A program made the translations under genes and the position numbers. Of a DNA stretch of 64,000 bases, positions 1-11,939 are shown one piece after another; position 1 is the stretch's first letter; the number at the start of each line of letters is the position of its first letter. The stretch covers positions 620,001 to 684,000 of the forward strand of contig JADNYV010000002.1 in the NCBI GenBank assembly GCA_015501055.1. The letters are read 5' to 3'. Source of the DNA: Mucidula mucida (Eukaryota > Basidiomycota > Agaricomycetes > Agaricales > Physalacriaceae). The notes below the pieces were generated by a model. That model was not told the DNA's origin. It saw only the letters and a list, made by a program, of their open reading frames with translations, and made no database searches.

Positions 1-252
1 AGGTAGCTGAGGTAGTAACAGAGCTCGCAGCCGAAGTCGAGGTGGTGCCAGTAGCGGGGCTAGTGGGAGCAGGAGTCATGCTTGCAAGCACAGTGGTAGG
101 AGCTGTAGTAATAAATATATCGCAGGTATCGTCGTCGTCATGGACAGCAGATGAGGACGGTGTGGCGGCGGCTGATGTGGTGACAACAGGCGACGACTCA
201 ACGCTCGACCGGCATTCCACAGCAGCAGTTGAAATGAAATTTTGTAAACATC
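1..252 (-). other. Left-edge Ser/Thr/Ala-rich open frame, possible end of a gene
   Basis: On the minus strand one frame stays open from about 252 to the window edge, roughly 83 codons. It is very rich in Ser, Thr, Ala and Pro and has a short run of four Asp residues. Such composition is common in secreted or wall-linked fungal proteins, but no domain is visible. I see no clear start codon or splice acceptor, so this may be an internal exon of a gene that continues to the left. The bias could equally come from GT-rich low-complexity DNA. The plus strand of the same stretch reads as a less convincing Val/Ala-rich frame. Confidence 0.22.
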
Positions 253-371
253 AATGACGTGTTCGCTCGTAGCGGCAAATTCGGCCAAATAGGAATACGG
301 ACTTGCCTGTCGCTGTCTATCTACTCGCCTTCTCAACTGAACGGGGCGACTTGCTCGTCGGATTTGACTGT

Positions 372-3300
372 ATGGCTAGTGTTCAGGCAGCAGCGTCGCT
401 TTTCGACTCAGACGACGCCGAAGACCCATTTGCGTCACTGGGCACACCACCGCCAGCTCCAACCGAGGCTCAATCCTCAGAGGCGGGCTATATTGCGTCC
501 AAGGGATCCGTGGACGATTCAGCGTCATTTTTCGATGTCCCGGTGAATGGTGGAACCGGTGCGCAAGCTGCAGGACATGACGGTGTTGAGCACCAGTACA
601 ACCAAACCGCTCCTTCATATTCATACGCCCCGCAGGCGTACGACGGAGGCTATCAAAAGAACTACAGTCAGCCCACAAATGTACACCAACCGTCGGGAGG
701 TAGGTCTTGATATTTGCCCGTCAACTCAAGTCATATATTGTTTCTAGCTTATAACAGTGTACAATACAGCGAACCATATGAAACAAGACCTTCATACGAC
801 TCTTACGCCCCCACATCTACATCGAATAATGCCCCAGTCGCGCACACAACACATACTTCGTCGTATACGCCGTCACAGTACAGCTACGCTACCCAACCAG
901 CTGTCACCCAATCGCCCTACAATTACGCGCCTTCCGCTCCAGCCCACAATGTGCCCGCTTATACGCCTTCTGCCTCCACTTTCCCTACGCAGTCCGCCCT
1001 TCCAGTGGTTCCGAAACCGACAACGCAGACGCAGCCTCTGACCCGGCCAAAGGTGTCCAACGCATACGACCCACCGTTTCCCATAGTGCCTGCTCGCCGA
1101 GCAGTATCCCAAGGGCGTCCGCAACCAGCATACAATCCATACAAGACAGCTTCCCCTCCCCCTCCTTTACCACCTGCACCAGCACCACCTCGGGCTAATG
1201 TTCCACAAAACACATATAGTCATTTTACAACGCCCCACGATCAGCCCCCGCGTCCTCCATCCTCATCCATACAGTCTGGCTATGCACCACCACGACCTCC
1301 ATCGAGTAGCTCTGGTTACAGTACACATGCGCCACCGCGACCTCCGTCTAGTACTTCGGGTTTTACTCAGTCGCAGTACAGTCATCCACAACGTCCTCCT
1401 TCCAGTGCATCCAGCTACAGCGCTCAACAGTACCCAGGACGACCACCTTCTAGCGCGTCCAATTATCCCGCTGCTCAATATCATACTGCTCCTCCCCGAC
1501 CACCCTCCACTGCGTCAAATTTCAGCGCTCAATACAGTCATCCTCCTCGTCCCCCTTCTTCTTCCGCTATACGTTATGATCATTTGACGAGTCCGCCACC
1601 ACCTGTCCCCAAATATGTTCCTCAGGCTGTTGGCACTAACCGTGATTCTTACCTGCCTGATCCTGCAGGCGAATCGAATCTGGAGGCAAGCGAAAGTTCT
1701 GATGCGTTTGACCCAGAGGCGGGTGGTGATTGGGAGATGGACCGAACCGTTACCAACAGTCGGACCTTGACGCCCCCTCTCGCTAACCACAGTGATTTAA
1801 GCATTGTTGAAGAAGCTTCGTTGGTTCAGGTCGACGAGACTACCACGCACACGGAACCAGTAATCAATGGGACTGGATATCCTTCATCTGCGTACCCTTA
1901 TCAGGTTCCTGCGAATGGCCACGATAGCAAATTCACGTCTCACTCACACCCCGAGGAACCCCAATCAAGTCCTGTAGTGTCTTCCCCAGCAAACCCTTCG
2001 ACAGAATCATCTCCAAGTGTCGCTGCCTATCAAGCTACGTCATGCGCCACAGATCCACCACCTACTGTACCGAGTGGACGGTCTGTATCTCATGCACCCC
2101 CGCCTCCTCCTTTGGCGCACACGAGTAGCTATACCTATCGACCTTCGTCTTCTGCGAGCATGGGCAGATCAACTTCGCCGCTTTCTGGCCAGCCAGCATC
2201 CTCTAGTCGATTCCGTCCGGCGTCGGCTGCCAGTGTCAGGACATCTCCTCCAAGCTATCCGGCACCTGCAGCAGCTGATCCATATGCTCCAAGAAGGCAG
2301 GCATCCACCGGTCAGACAGTAGAGAATGTTTACAACATGGGCTATGCTACCAAACCCCCGTTGCAACCCGTCTCGAATCCTTATATGCCCGGTAATGCTC
2401 CTCCACCCCAAGGTGAAGAAACACGCGGGCGGTCCTTGTCCAATGGCTCTACACTCTCAATGAAATCGACTGCTTCAGAGGATCGTTACGCTCCCGCCCA
2501 TTACGGTCGCCAAACCAGTGATACTGACTATGGGTCATACACATCACGGTACGATTTCCCCAATGCCGAAACGAGTTTAGGACCTCCCCAAGAGGTCACT
2601 GCCCCTACGCGTGCCCCATACGCACCATCCCCCTCTCTCATGGGGACCAACGATCCTTTAGGACGCGCTGGTGCACGGGTGCCTGTATTCAGCTTCGGTT
2701 TCGGTGGGAAAGTCGTGACTTGCTTCCATGGCGCGTCTAGAATGACTGCGGGATTTGATGTTGCCTTATCATCCAGGATTTCTACCGGTGTCGACATCCG
2801 TGTTTTGAACAAAGTCATACCGGAATCCGCTCTTGATACTTCGGTCGCTTTTCCGGGTCCACTCTTCGGTGACGGCGGTAGCAGTCCAACGATTGGGCTC
2901 GTGCGGCCTGGTGCTTCCACGAAGACAAAAGATCGGCGTAACAGGGTTATCACCTATCTTAACGAAAGGATTGTGGAGATTCACCAAGGGATTGGATATC
3001 TACACAATGGCAGTGTCGACAAAAGGCGTGCAGATGGAAAGCTTGTCCTAGTCAAGCTTTTGAAGATCATGGTCGAAAACGAAGGACGGCTTTCAGGGTC
3101 GTAAGTGCCTCTCTTGATCTTCCAAACCTGTCTGAAAAGATCGTTGTAGTCCGGAGATCGACAAAGCTGTTCGCTCAGCTTTAGTACCACATTTAGACGA
3201 TCTGCCGGAGGATACAAATCAGGGCTTCATTCCACTTCAACGCGTGGGCTCATTAACGGGATTACCAGCTATGAACAACTCTGATGTTATCGCCACGACG

Positions 3301-5873
3301 ACGTTACATGCATCAGCCTTGGACAAGATACAGAACTTTCTGCTTCGTGGTCAACGTAAGCAAGCGTATCATTATGCTCTGGACCAGCAGCTATGGGCAC
3401 ATGCTATGGTCATTGCTAGTGGCATAGACAAGGACTCTTGGCAGGAAGTTGTCAGAGAATTCATCAAGACAGAACTTGGCATAAAAACAGACCCTGCTCG
3501 ACTCAGCCTACAGTTACCAGGCGAGCAGCTACCTTCGAGTGTCAATGGTCGCGAAGGACTGCGTGCTGCATATGGATTGTTTACGGGGCAGGGAGCAACG
3601 TCCGGTTAGTCATATTTTCTGCTGCGCCTGATAGCCAACTAAGGTTATACCATAGTACAGGAATTGGTCCCTCAAAATCTTTTGGCTAAGGCTACGAGTT
3701 CTTTAGTACCACCTTTACTACAAGTCACGCCAATGACCCCTAATTTCCCTGGAGCGTCGGCAGCCGGAAATGTTCCGCCTGAAGCTCTCGAGAATTGGGC
3801 AGAGACTGTTTGCATGATGCTTTCAACGACCATTACCAATGAATTGTCGGCGACGCTACTTTGTCTTGGCGATCAACTGTATGCCAATCACTGGGTGGAG
3901 GCTGCTCATGTTTGGTAAGAACATCAACACAACTAATTTGCATACAGAAGCTGATATTGTAACATAGCTATCTACTCTCGTCTCAAACGCTACCAAACGG
4001 AAATCTTTCTCATCCACCGATTGGAGGCATTGGACAACCTTCCGCACGAATTGTATTAGCAGGCTCTCGAAACCCCCAATCGTTCCCCATTTTCTATAAA
4101 GATCCTGACCCGTTTATTCTCACTGAAATCATCGAGTTCGCGCTTTCGCTGCCTACTCTTACGAAAGGTCAAGAACCATTTACTGGATTACCCCATCTGC
4201 AAGCATATCGATTCGTACGGGCTGTCACGCTAGTTGAGCTTGGATACATCTCTGAAACGAGCAAGTAAGTGTGTTCTGTCTGCGTTTTGATGCATTCTTA
4301 TGATTTCAGGTACTGCGAAGCCATTACAACTGCACTCGCTCGACCTTCACCCTACTTTAACGATACACTCCTGGAACAGCTGAAAGGCCTCTCAGATCGC
4401 TTGCAAGGTGTCGCGCACTCCGACAAGAACTCTTGGATCGGTGGGAAACTCGGCAAGCCCAGTCTCGACAGCATCGGCGGTTGGTTGGAGGGACGATTCA
4501 CCAAACTAGTCACGGGCGATGTAGATTCACCCGGACTTCCTGCTGAAGAGACGGCTAAACCGGACGGCCCAGGATTCTCCAACACGTTCTCCCAGTATAG
4601 CACTATTTCATCGGCAGCACCATCTACCAGTCCTTCGCCGCAATCGTCAGTCGTAAATCTTAGTCTCACTGCCGGCGGCGCTACATTAGGAAGCTATCGG
4701 CCGCCTGACCGCTCTTCGTCGGCAATGGATCACCGTCGAAAACAAACTGCTCCTCCTCCGCGGATCGCCTCTGCAAACGCCGCCACCACGACATTTTCCC
4801 AGGCGTATTCATTGGGGCATGCGCTTAACAACTATCAACCGATGAGCACTACATCAGAAGCCAATGCGCCCAGGATGACGGTTGACGAGGCTGAAGATGA
4901 TGATGATCCCAATGCGCAGGTAGTAACCTGGTGGGGCGATATTGATTCACATCGAACCCCAACGGCTGCCAATTTCATGAGAGCGGACAACGTATCTCTC
5001 GTTCCAACGGGTGACGGATTCGTGTCTCCGATGGGCAACATTCCTTTCAGCCCGCACCCAGCTGCACAAAGGTCTTTTCAGTCAAGTAACCGAGTACAAG
5101 AAGAAGACGAAGAAGAGGATCTCGGATTTGGGAATTCGAAAAACAAAGACAAAGAAGTGCCATACGATCCGGGCAATTCAGAAAACGATGCAGCGCCTGA
5201 GAAGAAAGTGGATAAGAAGGCAGAGCGACCTGGTAACACAAAATGCATAGATTTCCTTTCCTTGCTGAGATTTATTAGATGCAAAACCAACGGGCAATAC
5301 TTCCAGCGAAAGTGGCGGCTCGTGGTTCGGTCGCTGGTTCAAGAAGTCTGATGCTCCTGCACCGGTCAAAGCCAGTCTCGGGGAGGAGACGTCATTCTAC
5401 TTTGACAAAGAATTGAAGAAATGGGTCAATAAAAAGGTATGGTATTTCATCGACTCTTCTTTCAGTATCCAATCTGTTCTTTTCAGGCTGGAGGAGCCGA
5501 AGCTGCAACGCCTACACCCCCGCCGCCGCCGCCTTCGAGACCGCAGACTGCGTCGCCTGGCATGACCGGTCCTCGACAAACCTCTTCGTCGAACACTTCG
5601 GTTGGTCCACCTCCTCCGGCGCGGTCAGCTTCTGCGATGGACTTGACATCACCTCCAAAACGATCTGTTCCTCGTGTTAGATCCAATCTGGCGCCAACTC
5701 CAGAGGCAGAGTCGACATCGACATCGGTTACCCCTCCGCCGCCGAGTATAACACCTGGTTTGGTGCCTCCGCCTTCACCAATGCCGGGTCGACCGAAATC
5801 TTCTACCTCGAAACGGCCAATACGGAATCGCTACGTCGATGTCTTCGCACAAGAAGGGGGTGGTGCGGCGTGA
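372..5873 (+). CDS. SEC16: Sec16, COPII coat assembly scaffold at ER exit sites
   Basis: Peripheral ER-membrane scaffold that organises COPII budding sites and binds Sec23, Sec24, Sec13 and Sec31. Eight exons join in frame (372-699, 748-3100, 3150-3604, 3656-3914, 3968-4264, 4310-5232, 5279-5436, 5487-5873), giving about 1,719 residues. The start is the ATG opening MASVQAAASLFDSDD. The N-terminal 740 residues are disordered, Ser/Pro/Tyr-rich, with a PPRPPSS repeat. The central conserved domain begins near residue 750 (VPVFSFGFGGKV) and includes the VNEG-like segment before the 3101 intron. The helical ACE1-type Sec31-binding region follows (about 910-1290; ALDQQLWAHAMVIAS, RALTLVELGYI-like helices). 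The tail carries a WFGRWFKKSD segment and ends with RNRYVDVFAQ, the usual Sec16 C-terminal signature. The intron at 5233-5278 is needed to reach that tail. Identification is firm. The first exon boundary is the least certain one. Confidence 0.93.
1241..1575 (+). repeat. PPRPPSS-type coding tandem repeat in Sec16
   Basis: About eight imperfect copies of a Pro-Arg-Pro-Pro-Ser-Ser unit, spaced 12-18 residues apart and separated by Ser/Tyr/Gln linkers, lie in the disordered N-terminal part of Sec16. The DNA copies differ at many third positions. The repeat is therefore old and kept at the protein level, not a recent microsatellite. Arg/Pro motifs of this type can bind SH3 or WW domains, but no partner can be read from the sequence. 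Confidence 0.7.
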
Positions 5874-6732
5874 TAATCTGCATAGATCGAAAGCATACAT
5901 TCACATCTAGGATTTCACATAGCTGTAGCATACGGGACTTTGTGTTTAGTTTCTCTCTTCAGTGTACATGCATATTCTCAACTAGACTGAGGTGATTGCA
6001 TGTTGAGGTTCGGCTGTTCGTAAATTGTTAAGTGAATTTGACCCTAGATTTGGCGAAGGAAAGAGACTTGCGACCTTCAGCAATGATATTTTGAACAAGT
6101 CAACATTGAACGTTTTGAACCTTACAAGAACGAATTTACACACTGACAAAGTTCAAATCGCACGATGAGCAAAACCCGGATTTTGAACAACTACTACGTC
6201 AATATAAGTAACTATTTAAACCGGAGGTGACTAAAATCCACATGGTATTTTGTCTTTGAAATTCGTGGTAGGGGGGCCTCGATTAGTCTCCTGAATGAGA
6301 ACGCTGGGCGCACATAATATGGATATTCACTTCCGGGATGGAGGGTGTTGCACGATACCTTGTTCTGTTGCAACACTATCTAGAGTCTGTAATCAGTCGA
6401 GTAAGGTCTGAGACTCAGACGGAGGCCGAGGTCCTTGAAGATGTTGGTAGTGTGGCGCAGACGGCTTGCAACATGGATGAGCAGATGACGCTGGTAGGCA
6501 TTCACACAGATGGGATCATCGACACATATGTGTACACAGCCAATGGTCTTGCTGACTATTTTTCGAAGCTTGGTGTACAGCTATAGACCGTCCAGCGGCG
6601 CTGTTCGATGAGATCCGAAATGTAATCATACTCACTGGCAGCGCATATACGACGTCCTTTTTTACTATGGAAATACACAATCGTCATGTTCAAATCTACA
6701 AGAAGAGACGGAATGGATAACCTGTATCGCGA
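5874..6732. other. Convergent intergenic region, no gene recognised
   Basis: This 859-base stretch lies between the 3' ends of SEC16 and OST3. It holds one plus-strand open frame of 82 codons at 6338-6586. That frame has no recognisable domain and no splice partners. Both flanking genes end here, so the region should contain their 3' UTRs and polyadenylation signals. I see no repeat or RNA gene. Confidence 0.5.
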
Positions 6733-7875
6733 TTAGTACAAGAGGTGTACGAACAAAGCAAACAACTCGCCTCTATTCTTGACCTTGAACAGTGTCACGA
6801 GAACTGAATATACGATCAGGATGACGGCCATCCAAAGATAAATCTGTAATCGTTGGCGGGAAGGCGACGTTTGGTAGGGGACTATGACAGTGAGCATCAG
6901 GAAAGAGAATGCCAGAACCCCGTCTAAGTACACGGTAAGATATGGAGGCCGCAATGAAAGATGAAGCGTACATATTAGAGAGATAACTTGGACTTCTTGT
7001 CCATACATATTTTGATATCCTGCGGCAATCCACTGACCATTGGTGCCGGTATATGGTACGTTTCTAATCTGGGTGAACATGTATCCAGAAGTCATGACGA
7101 GGGAGGTGAGGATGGTGCCGACTGCCCAAGTCCATTTGTTCTGGAGAATTGGAGCGATGAAACGAAGCATGGAGAGGAACCCCAGGAAACCAGCAACGAA
7201 GGTAGCCCACCGGCCCCAGTCAATGGGAGCGGTGTATGGGATAGGAATGGGCGTGTGGCTTGAAATCTGGGCGGCGAGTGGTCCTGCTTCGAAGCCACTA
7301 CGAAACAAGTAAGTATTGAACGCGTCTCTAAGACAAAACACACTTGGAAAAGTCGTATTTCAAGGGTCCTGTCTTGGCATTTGCGGCAAGTCTTGGGCCT
7401 TCTGTAGCGGGATAAATGTACACGACTGGAGCAGACGTCAGGCCCAACTGCGGAGGAGATAAATACGTGTCCTTGACAAGTATAAGAGCAGACTTGCCGA
7501 CTGGAAGACGGCCTGACCCTCATCGAAATCGAGCGTCGCGAAAAAGTGGGAGTCGCGATGTTCCTTGGGGGCGCTGCCCATGCCTTGGAGACTTCATTCC
7601 AGGATGGATCAAACTCCCTGTGGATGGTCGGTAAGGGCAGAGTCGGACGTCGTGATTGCGACTGACCTGCAGGGCTCGCAGCGACGGCGCTTGTCCATGG
7701 CGGTGAACTGAATGGCTGCAGACCAGTTGCGGTTTGGGCCAGTCAAGAGGTCGAATGAGTGGGCATCGAGACGGATGAGGCCGTTGCCGGCTGCAGCGAG
7801 GTCAATAAGCTCCTTTTGAGGGTCTTTTGCGAGGACGACCAAAGGAGCGACGAGGAAGACGGATAGCCAATGCAT
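6733..7875 (-). CDS. OST3: Oligosaccharyltransferase Ost3/Ost6 subunit (thioredoxin-like)
   Basis: Subunit of the ER oligosaccharyltransferase that holds acceptor polypeptides by mixed disulfides during N-glycosylation. Exons on the minus strand are 7875-7667, 7617-7498, 7447-7344, 7297-6972 and 6923-6733. The start MHWLSVFLVAPLVVLA is a signal peptide. A luminal thioredoxin-like domain follows, with the redox motif CEPC, and then four membrane segments, ending before the RVKNRG-like motif (KVKNRG). The intron 7448-7497 uses a GC donor (GCAAGT). The last intron, 6924-6971, is 48 bases, in frame and stop-free. In exon 2 the frame breaks at a run of five G (plus strand 7567-7571): one more base would restore WAAPPKEHRDSHFF and the rest of the fold, so a sequencing deletion is likely. 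With that base the product is about 316 residues, normal for the family. OST3 cannot be told apart from OST6 by eye. The gene is head-to-head with PIK1. Confidence 0.9.
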
Positions 7876-7966
7876 GGCCAAATCAAAGTAAGTAACAAGT
7901 CAAGCGACGTGTTCTCTGAACGTCACTTCCGCTTTTGGGCATCGGACTAACCTAGCTCTTCCTGCC
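7876..7966. promoter_or_regulatory. 91-bp divergent promoter between OST3 and PIK1
   Basis: Only 91 bases separate the two start codons, so both 5' UTRs and both promoters must fit here or extend into the opposing gene. There is no TATA box. A pyrimidine-rich patch (cttcctgcc) lies just before the PIK1 ATG. The tight spacing suggests joint control of two secretory-pathway genes, but this is inference. Confidence 0.55.
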
Positions 7967-10900
7967 ATGGGTTCCCATTCCCTCCTCCTACGTCTGTTCC
8001 AATCCTATTTCTCGGTACACGTCGCCCTCCAGTATCTTAGGCTTTACTCGGACAATATCGGTATAACCTACTACATCACTCGCCGTCTGCGTCAACTCGA
8101 CACGGAAGAACTGGCCGATGTCTGGGGATTCATCTGGTATCCATTTTCCCCGCTTTTAGCCTGGCTCTCGTCCTCAAATGTACCACAGTCATCTCTTGGT
8201 CACCCGGCCCTCGAAATCTCGCGCTCTTGAGTGTTTCGTGGTTGATATCTGCACAAGGTCAACTCATATTGCCATGATCGTACGTCGCAATGACCGCGCG
8301 CCCGTTTGCCCAGTTTGACCGTTCAACGCGCCTTAGACGCTCTGGTTCATGCAGGCCACACTCCGGGATCTCTCTGCTACACAGCACGACTCGCAATCCT
8401 TCATGATTTGCCAACGCATTCTCCTCCGGTGTCATGAAATTATTTTCGGAGATCTGCCTCCACCAGCAACTGGCCCCTACTCCTCAATTAGTCTCCCCTT
8501 CCAATCTCGGTTCTCTCGCAAGAAGATCAAAGTACATACTCAACCAGTTCTCGTTGGAATCGGCCTCGTTCTGGCAGGCACGCCCGTCCTGCCAAGACTA
8601 ACAGAAATAATGGGCCAGGTTGCCATCGAGCAGGGAAGAATCGACGACGATGGCACCGACCAACGTAGTATTGACCGCCATGACGATGACTCGGCGCCGA
8701 GTATTAGCCCAAGCATCAGCACCACTTCTGTCGCCGCCGAAGAAGATGATCAGGACGAAGTCGATGTCGAAGAACCAGATTATTCTTCCCCAGATCAGCT
8801 CTCTGACAATCCCCGCGCAAAACTCTCCAGACGCCGCACAATTGGGGCCTCTCAGACAGCGCCTACACTTCCTCTACACTTGAAATCCTTGCGCAAGTCA
8901 AGGTTATCTATAGACCCTCTTGGACAATTTGACTCTGAACAAATTGTATCGCCATACCAATCCACTCCCTCTGTATCCACTTCGCGACCACCTCTTCGTT
9001 CTGCTTCGACCAATATTGCTGACGCCCTCCTCGAAACATACGATATAGCCGCACAGTCTCATCTTCTGCGGAGTCACTACTGTCGGTCAGAGGTGCTTCT
9101 CTAAAAGCGAGCCTTGAAACATGGGCTAACATTCAATAGGTTCAATTCTTGCTGACTCTCGAAAACATCTCCAACCGACTGCTGGTCATTCCACGACCTG
9201 CCCGCATAAGCGCGCTAAGAGCAGAATTGACGGCCTTGAATCACAAATTACCTGCAGAGGTGATTGGGCCATTTCTGATTGAGGGTCGCCAAGATTTAAT
9301 ATTCCTAGATATGCATGCCCATGTGGTGTTCGTCGTCAGACACGCCTCAACCTCAAGGAACGACGCAACCCCATCATCGTATTGTACGAATTCCACCAGG
9401 TGAAAGTGTGGTGCTAAACTCTGCTGAACGTGCGCCCTATGTCCTCCTGATCGAAATCCTCAACGACGAACTCGACTTCGACCCGTCTAGACGAGGAAAC
9501 AAGGACGTTTTGAAGAAAATTGTCATCAAAGAAAACGAACGCAAGGGTGCTTCAAAGGATCTGATCCCATTCAACAACCTTTCTACGCCCAATAACCATT
9601 ACCACTCGAAATCAGATTCGACGAGTAATGGCAGTGATGTGGTCGTCGTTGTAGGGGATGCTCCTCCTCCGCCTCTAGTAGTAGATCCGCCGACACCTAC
9701 CTTACTAGTTCCCCCGGACGAGGAAGAGGAGATGGATCTTGTAGAGCAGCTATATGGCGCAGAGCAATCCTTGCGATCTCGCCCAGTAGACATCTCTGAC
9801 TCCATCGTACTCCCCCCGGCACCCAAAAACAAAGAGCTAGACATGGCCGCATGGTCACGCCCCTCTTCCATTCCGCCCTCTCCTGGTCTGGAGAATGGCC
9901 CTTCATCATCACGCCTACCTGATCCTGCCTCCCCTTATCCTTCACAACTCCACGACGCCTCGAACAATGAACCCGCGCTTTCTCTGGACGAGTACTCCGA
10001 GCGAATGCGTACAGCTGCCATAATGCTTGCCCAGTTAAATGCCAACATATCGCGTGAACCCGTTGGCAACAGCAGCGCCTCAGATACCACCTCGCATTGG
10101 GCCCCCATAAGTTGGCTCCCCGGCTCGAATTGGCTGACAATTTCGGCACCTACTCCGCCTTCGACTTCATCACCACTTGAGCATCACCAGCCGGCGCGCA
10201 TGCGACTACAGGCTCATGACGCATCGGCCATCAAGGAGCGTATCATGCAGGAGATGTTGGCGTTGGAGGAGGAGCGCATGGAGCGGATGAAGGAGAATCG
10301 GGAGATGGAGAGTATTATGCGTATTGATAATATTAGCGGTATGAAGACAGCAGAAGATGAGGGTATCATTCGGCGGGAACTGAACAAGGCAGACCCCTCT
10401 GCTGTTGTATTCAGCGAGTCGTGGGCTGCTAAAAAGGTATATCTTTCTGTCATTATTTCTACGGGAGTCGGCTCACTATGCCTCAGAGCCGCATAAGACA
10501 TGGATCTCCTTACGGGCATCTTGGTAACCTGACCTCTTTCGGCTGATTTGCGTTCTGAACTCTCTTAACAGTGAACTGGGATTGTGTTTCGGTTATAGTG
10601 AAGACTGGAGGTGACTTACGACAGGAGCAACTTGCTACGCAGCTAATCCGGGAGTTTCAACGAATATGGACTGAAGAGAATTGCCAGTGTTGGGCAAGAT
10701 AGTATGTCCTTTCAGATTGTCGGTGGCCATTCATTGACCCGTGGTCAGTTTCCGCATCGTCATTCTCGGTGGTTCATCGGGCTTGGTGGAAACTATCACT
10801 GACGCAGTCTCTATACACTCCATCAAGAAGGCAGAGTACGCTCGGAGGCTTACTGAAGGCAGACTGGGCCACGTAACACTGTTCGATCATTTTCGAAGCG

Positions 10901-11697
10901 TAAGTTACCCTCCGGATTATTGGATTCGCTCATTCAGGCGGAACGATAGACCTACGGCGATCCTTCATCGGCAAAGTTCGTACGAGCTCAGAGAAATTTT
11001 GCCAAGTCACTGGCTGGTATGTCTGTCAGTACTACTTACATTTTTTTGAACTGACATCGTCTAAAGGTTACTCCCTCATCACATACCTACTTCAGATCAA
11101 GGATCGCCACAACGGAAACATACTTCTTGACCGAGATGGCCACCTTATACACATCGACTTTGGCTTCATCTTGACCAACACACCGGGCAACATTGGCTTC
11201 GAAGCAGCACCGTTCAAGCTGCCGATCGAGTATATTGAAGTCCTTGGCGGGGTTACCAGTCCAGCGTACCTTGAGTTTAGACGACTGTTCAAAGAGGGAT
11301 TCGAAGCTGCTCGAAAACATTGTGACAGAATCATCAGTAAGCAGCCTTTTCTCTCTAGAGTACCTACCTCATTTTCCGTGCAGCTTTGATCGAACTGATG
11401 CAGAAAGGTGAGGCGAGCCATACTCACAGACATCGTCATTTTGTTTATTCGCATTGGCAGATTCTACCTTTCCGTGTTTTACTGCGTCTGGTGATCAGAC
11501 CGCCAACCTTGTTCGCGAACGATTTCAACCCGCACTGACCCATTCCTTGATCGGAGAACATGTCGATCGCCTAATCGACACCTCCTTGGGATCACATTGG
11601 ACGCGGTTATACGACTCGGTAAGTACTCTCGCTGTAATATTCGAGATCCATGCTGACAGATGCATAGTTCCAATACTACTCCCAATCTATATTATAG
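7967..11697 (+). CDS. PIK1: Phosphatidylinositol 4-kinase, Pik1 / PI4K-beta type
   Basis: Makes PI4P at the Golgi and nucleus and so drives Golgi exit. Thirteen exons join in frame (7967-8136, 8189-8279, 8337-9092, 9140-9259, 9309-10436, 10487-10523, 10572-10701, 10749-10899, 10950-11016, 11067-11336, 11384-11407, 11461-11618, 11668-11697), giving about 1,043 residues. The N-terminus (SVHVALQYLRLYSDN) is the lipid-kinase-unique helical region that binds the frequenin-type activator in yeast. A long acidic, disordered middle follows. The catalytic domain starts near residue 770. Visible motifs are IVKTGGDLRQEQLA (ATP and regulatory), DRHNGNILLD (catalytic loop) and HIDFGF (metal-binding Asp). 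The tail SFQYYSQSIL ends at a stop right after the last splice site. Exon 11 is only 24 bases. The conserved PHHRIVRIPPGESVVLNSAE block before the kinase domain supports the PI4K-beta class over Stt4. Confidence 0.93.
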
Positions 11698-11939
11698 GGT
11701 TCTCACTTCTTACGTGGTTCATGATTTGCACGACATATAGCATAACATCACTTATCATTATCATTGTTGTCGTATAGTATTCATTCAGACTGAAACATTT
11801 CAGAGAGAGAAAACACATCAGGCTTTGATTGTGGGGCAGTACCTCACTTTCATTGTTCCAGACAGATCTATTAGTGTGAAAACACCAGCAGCAAGTGAGT
11901 CCATTACATGAGATAATACGTGTACATCCTCCCAATATC

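Noticed and set aside
6338..6586. 82-codon plus-strand open frame between SEC16 and OST3
   Set aside because: No domain or neighbouring exons; lies where two 3' UTRs should be.
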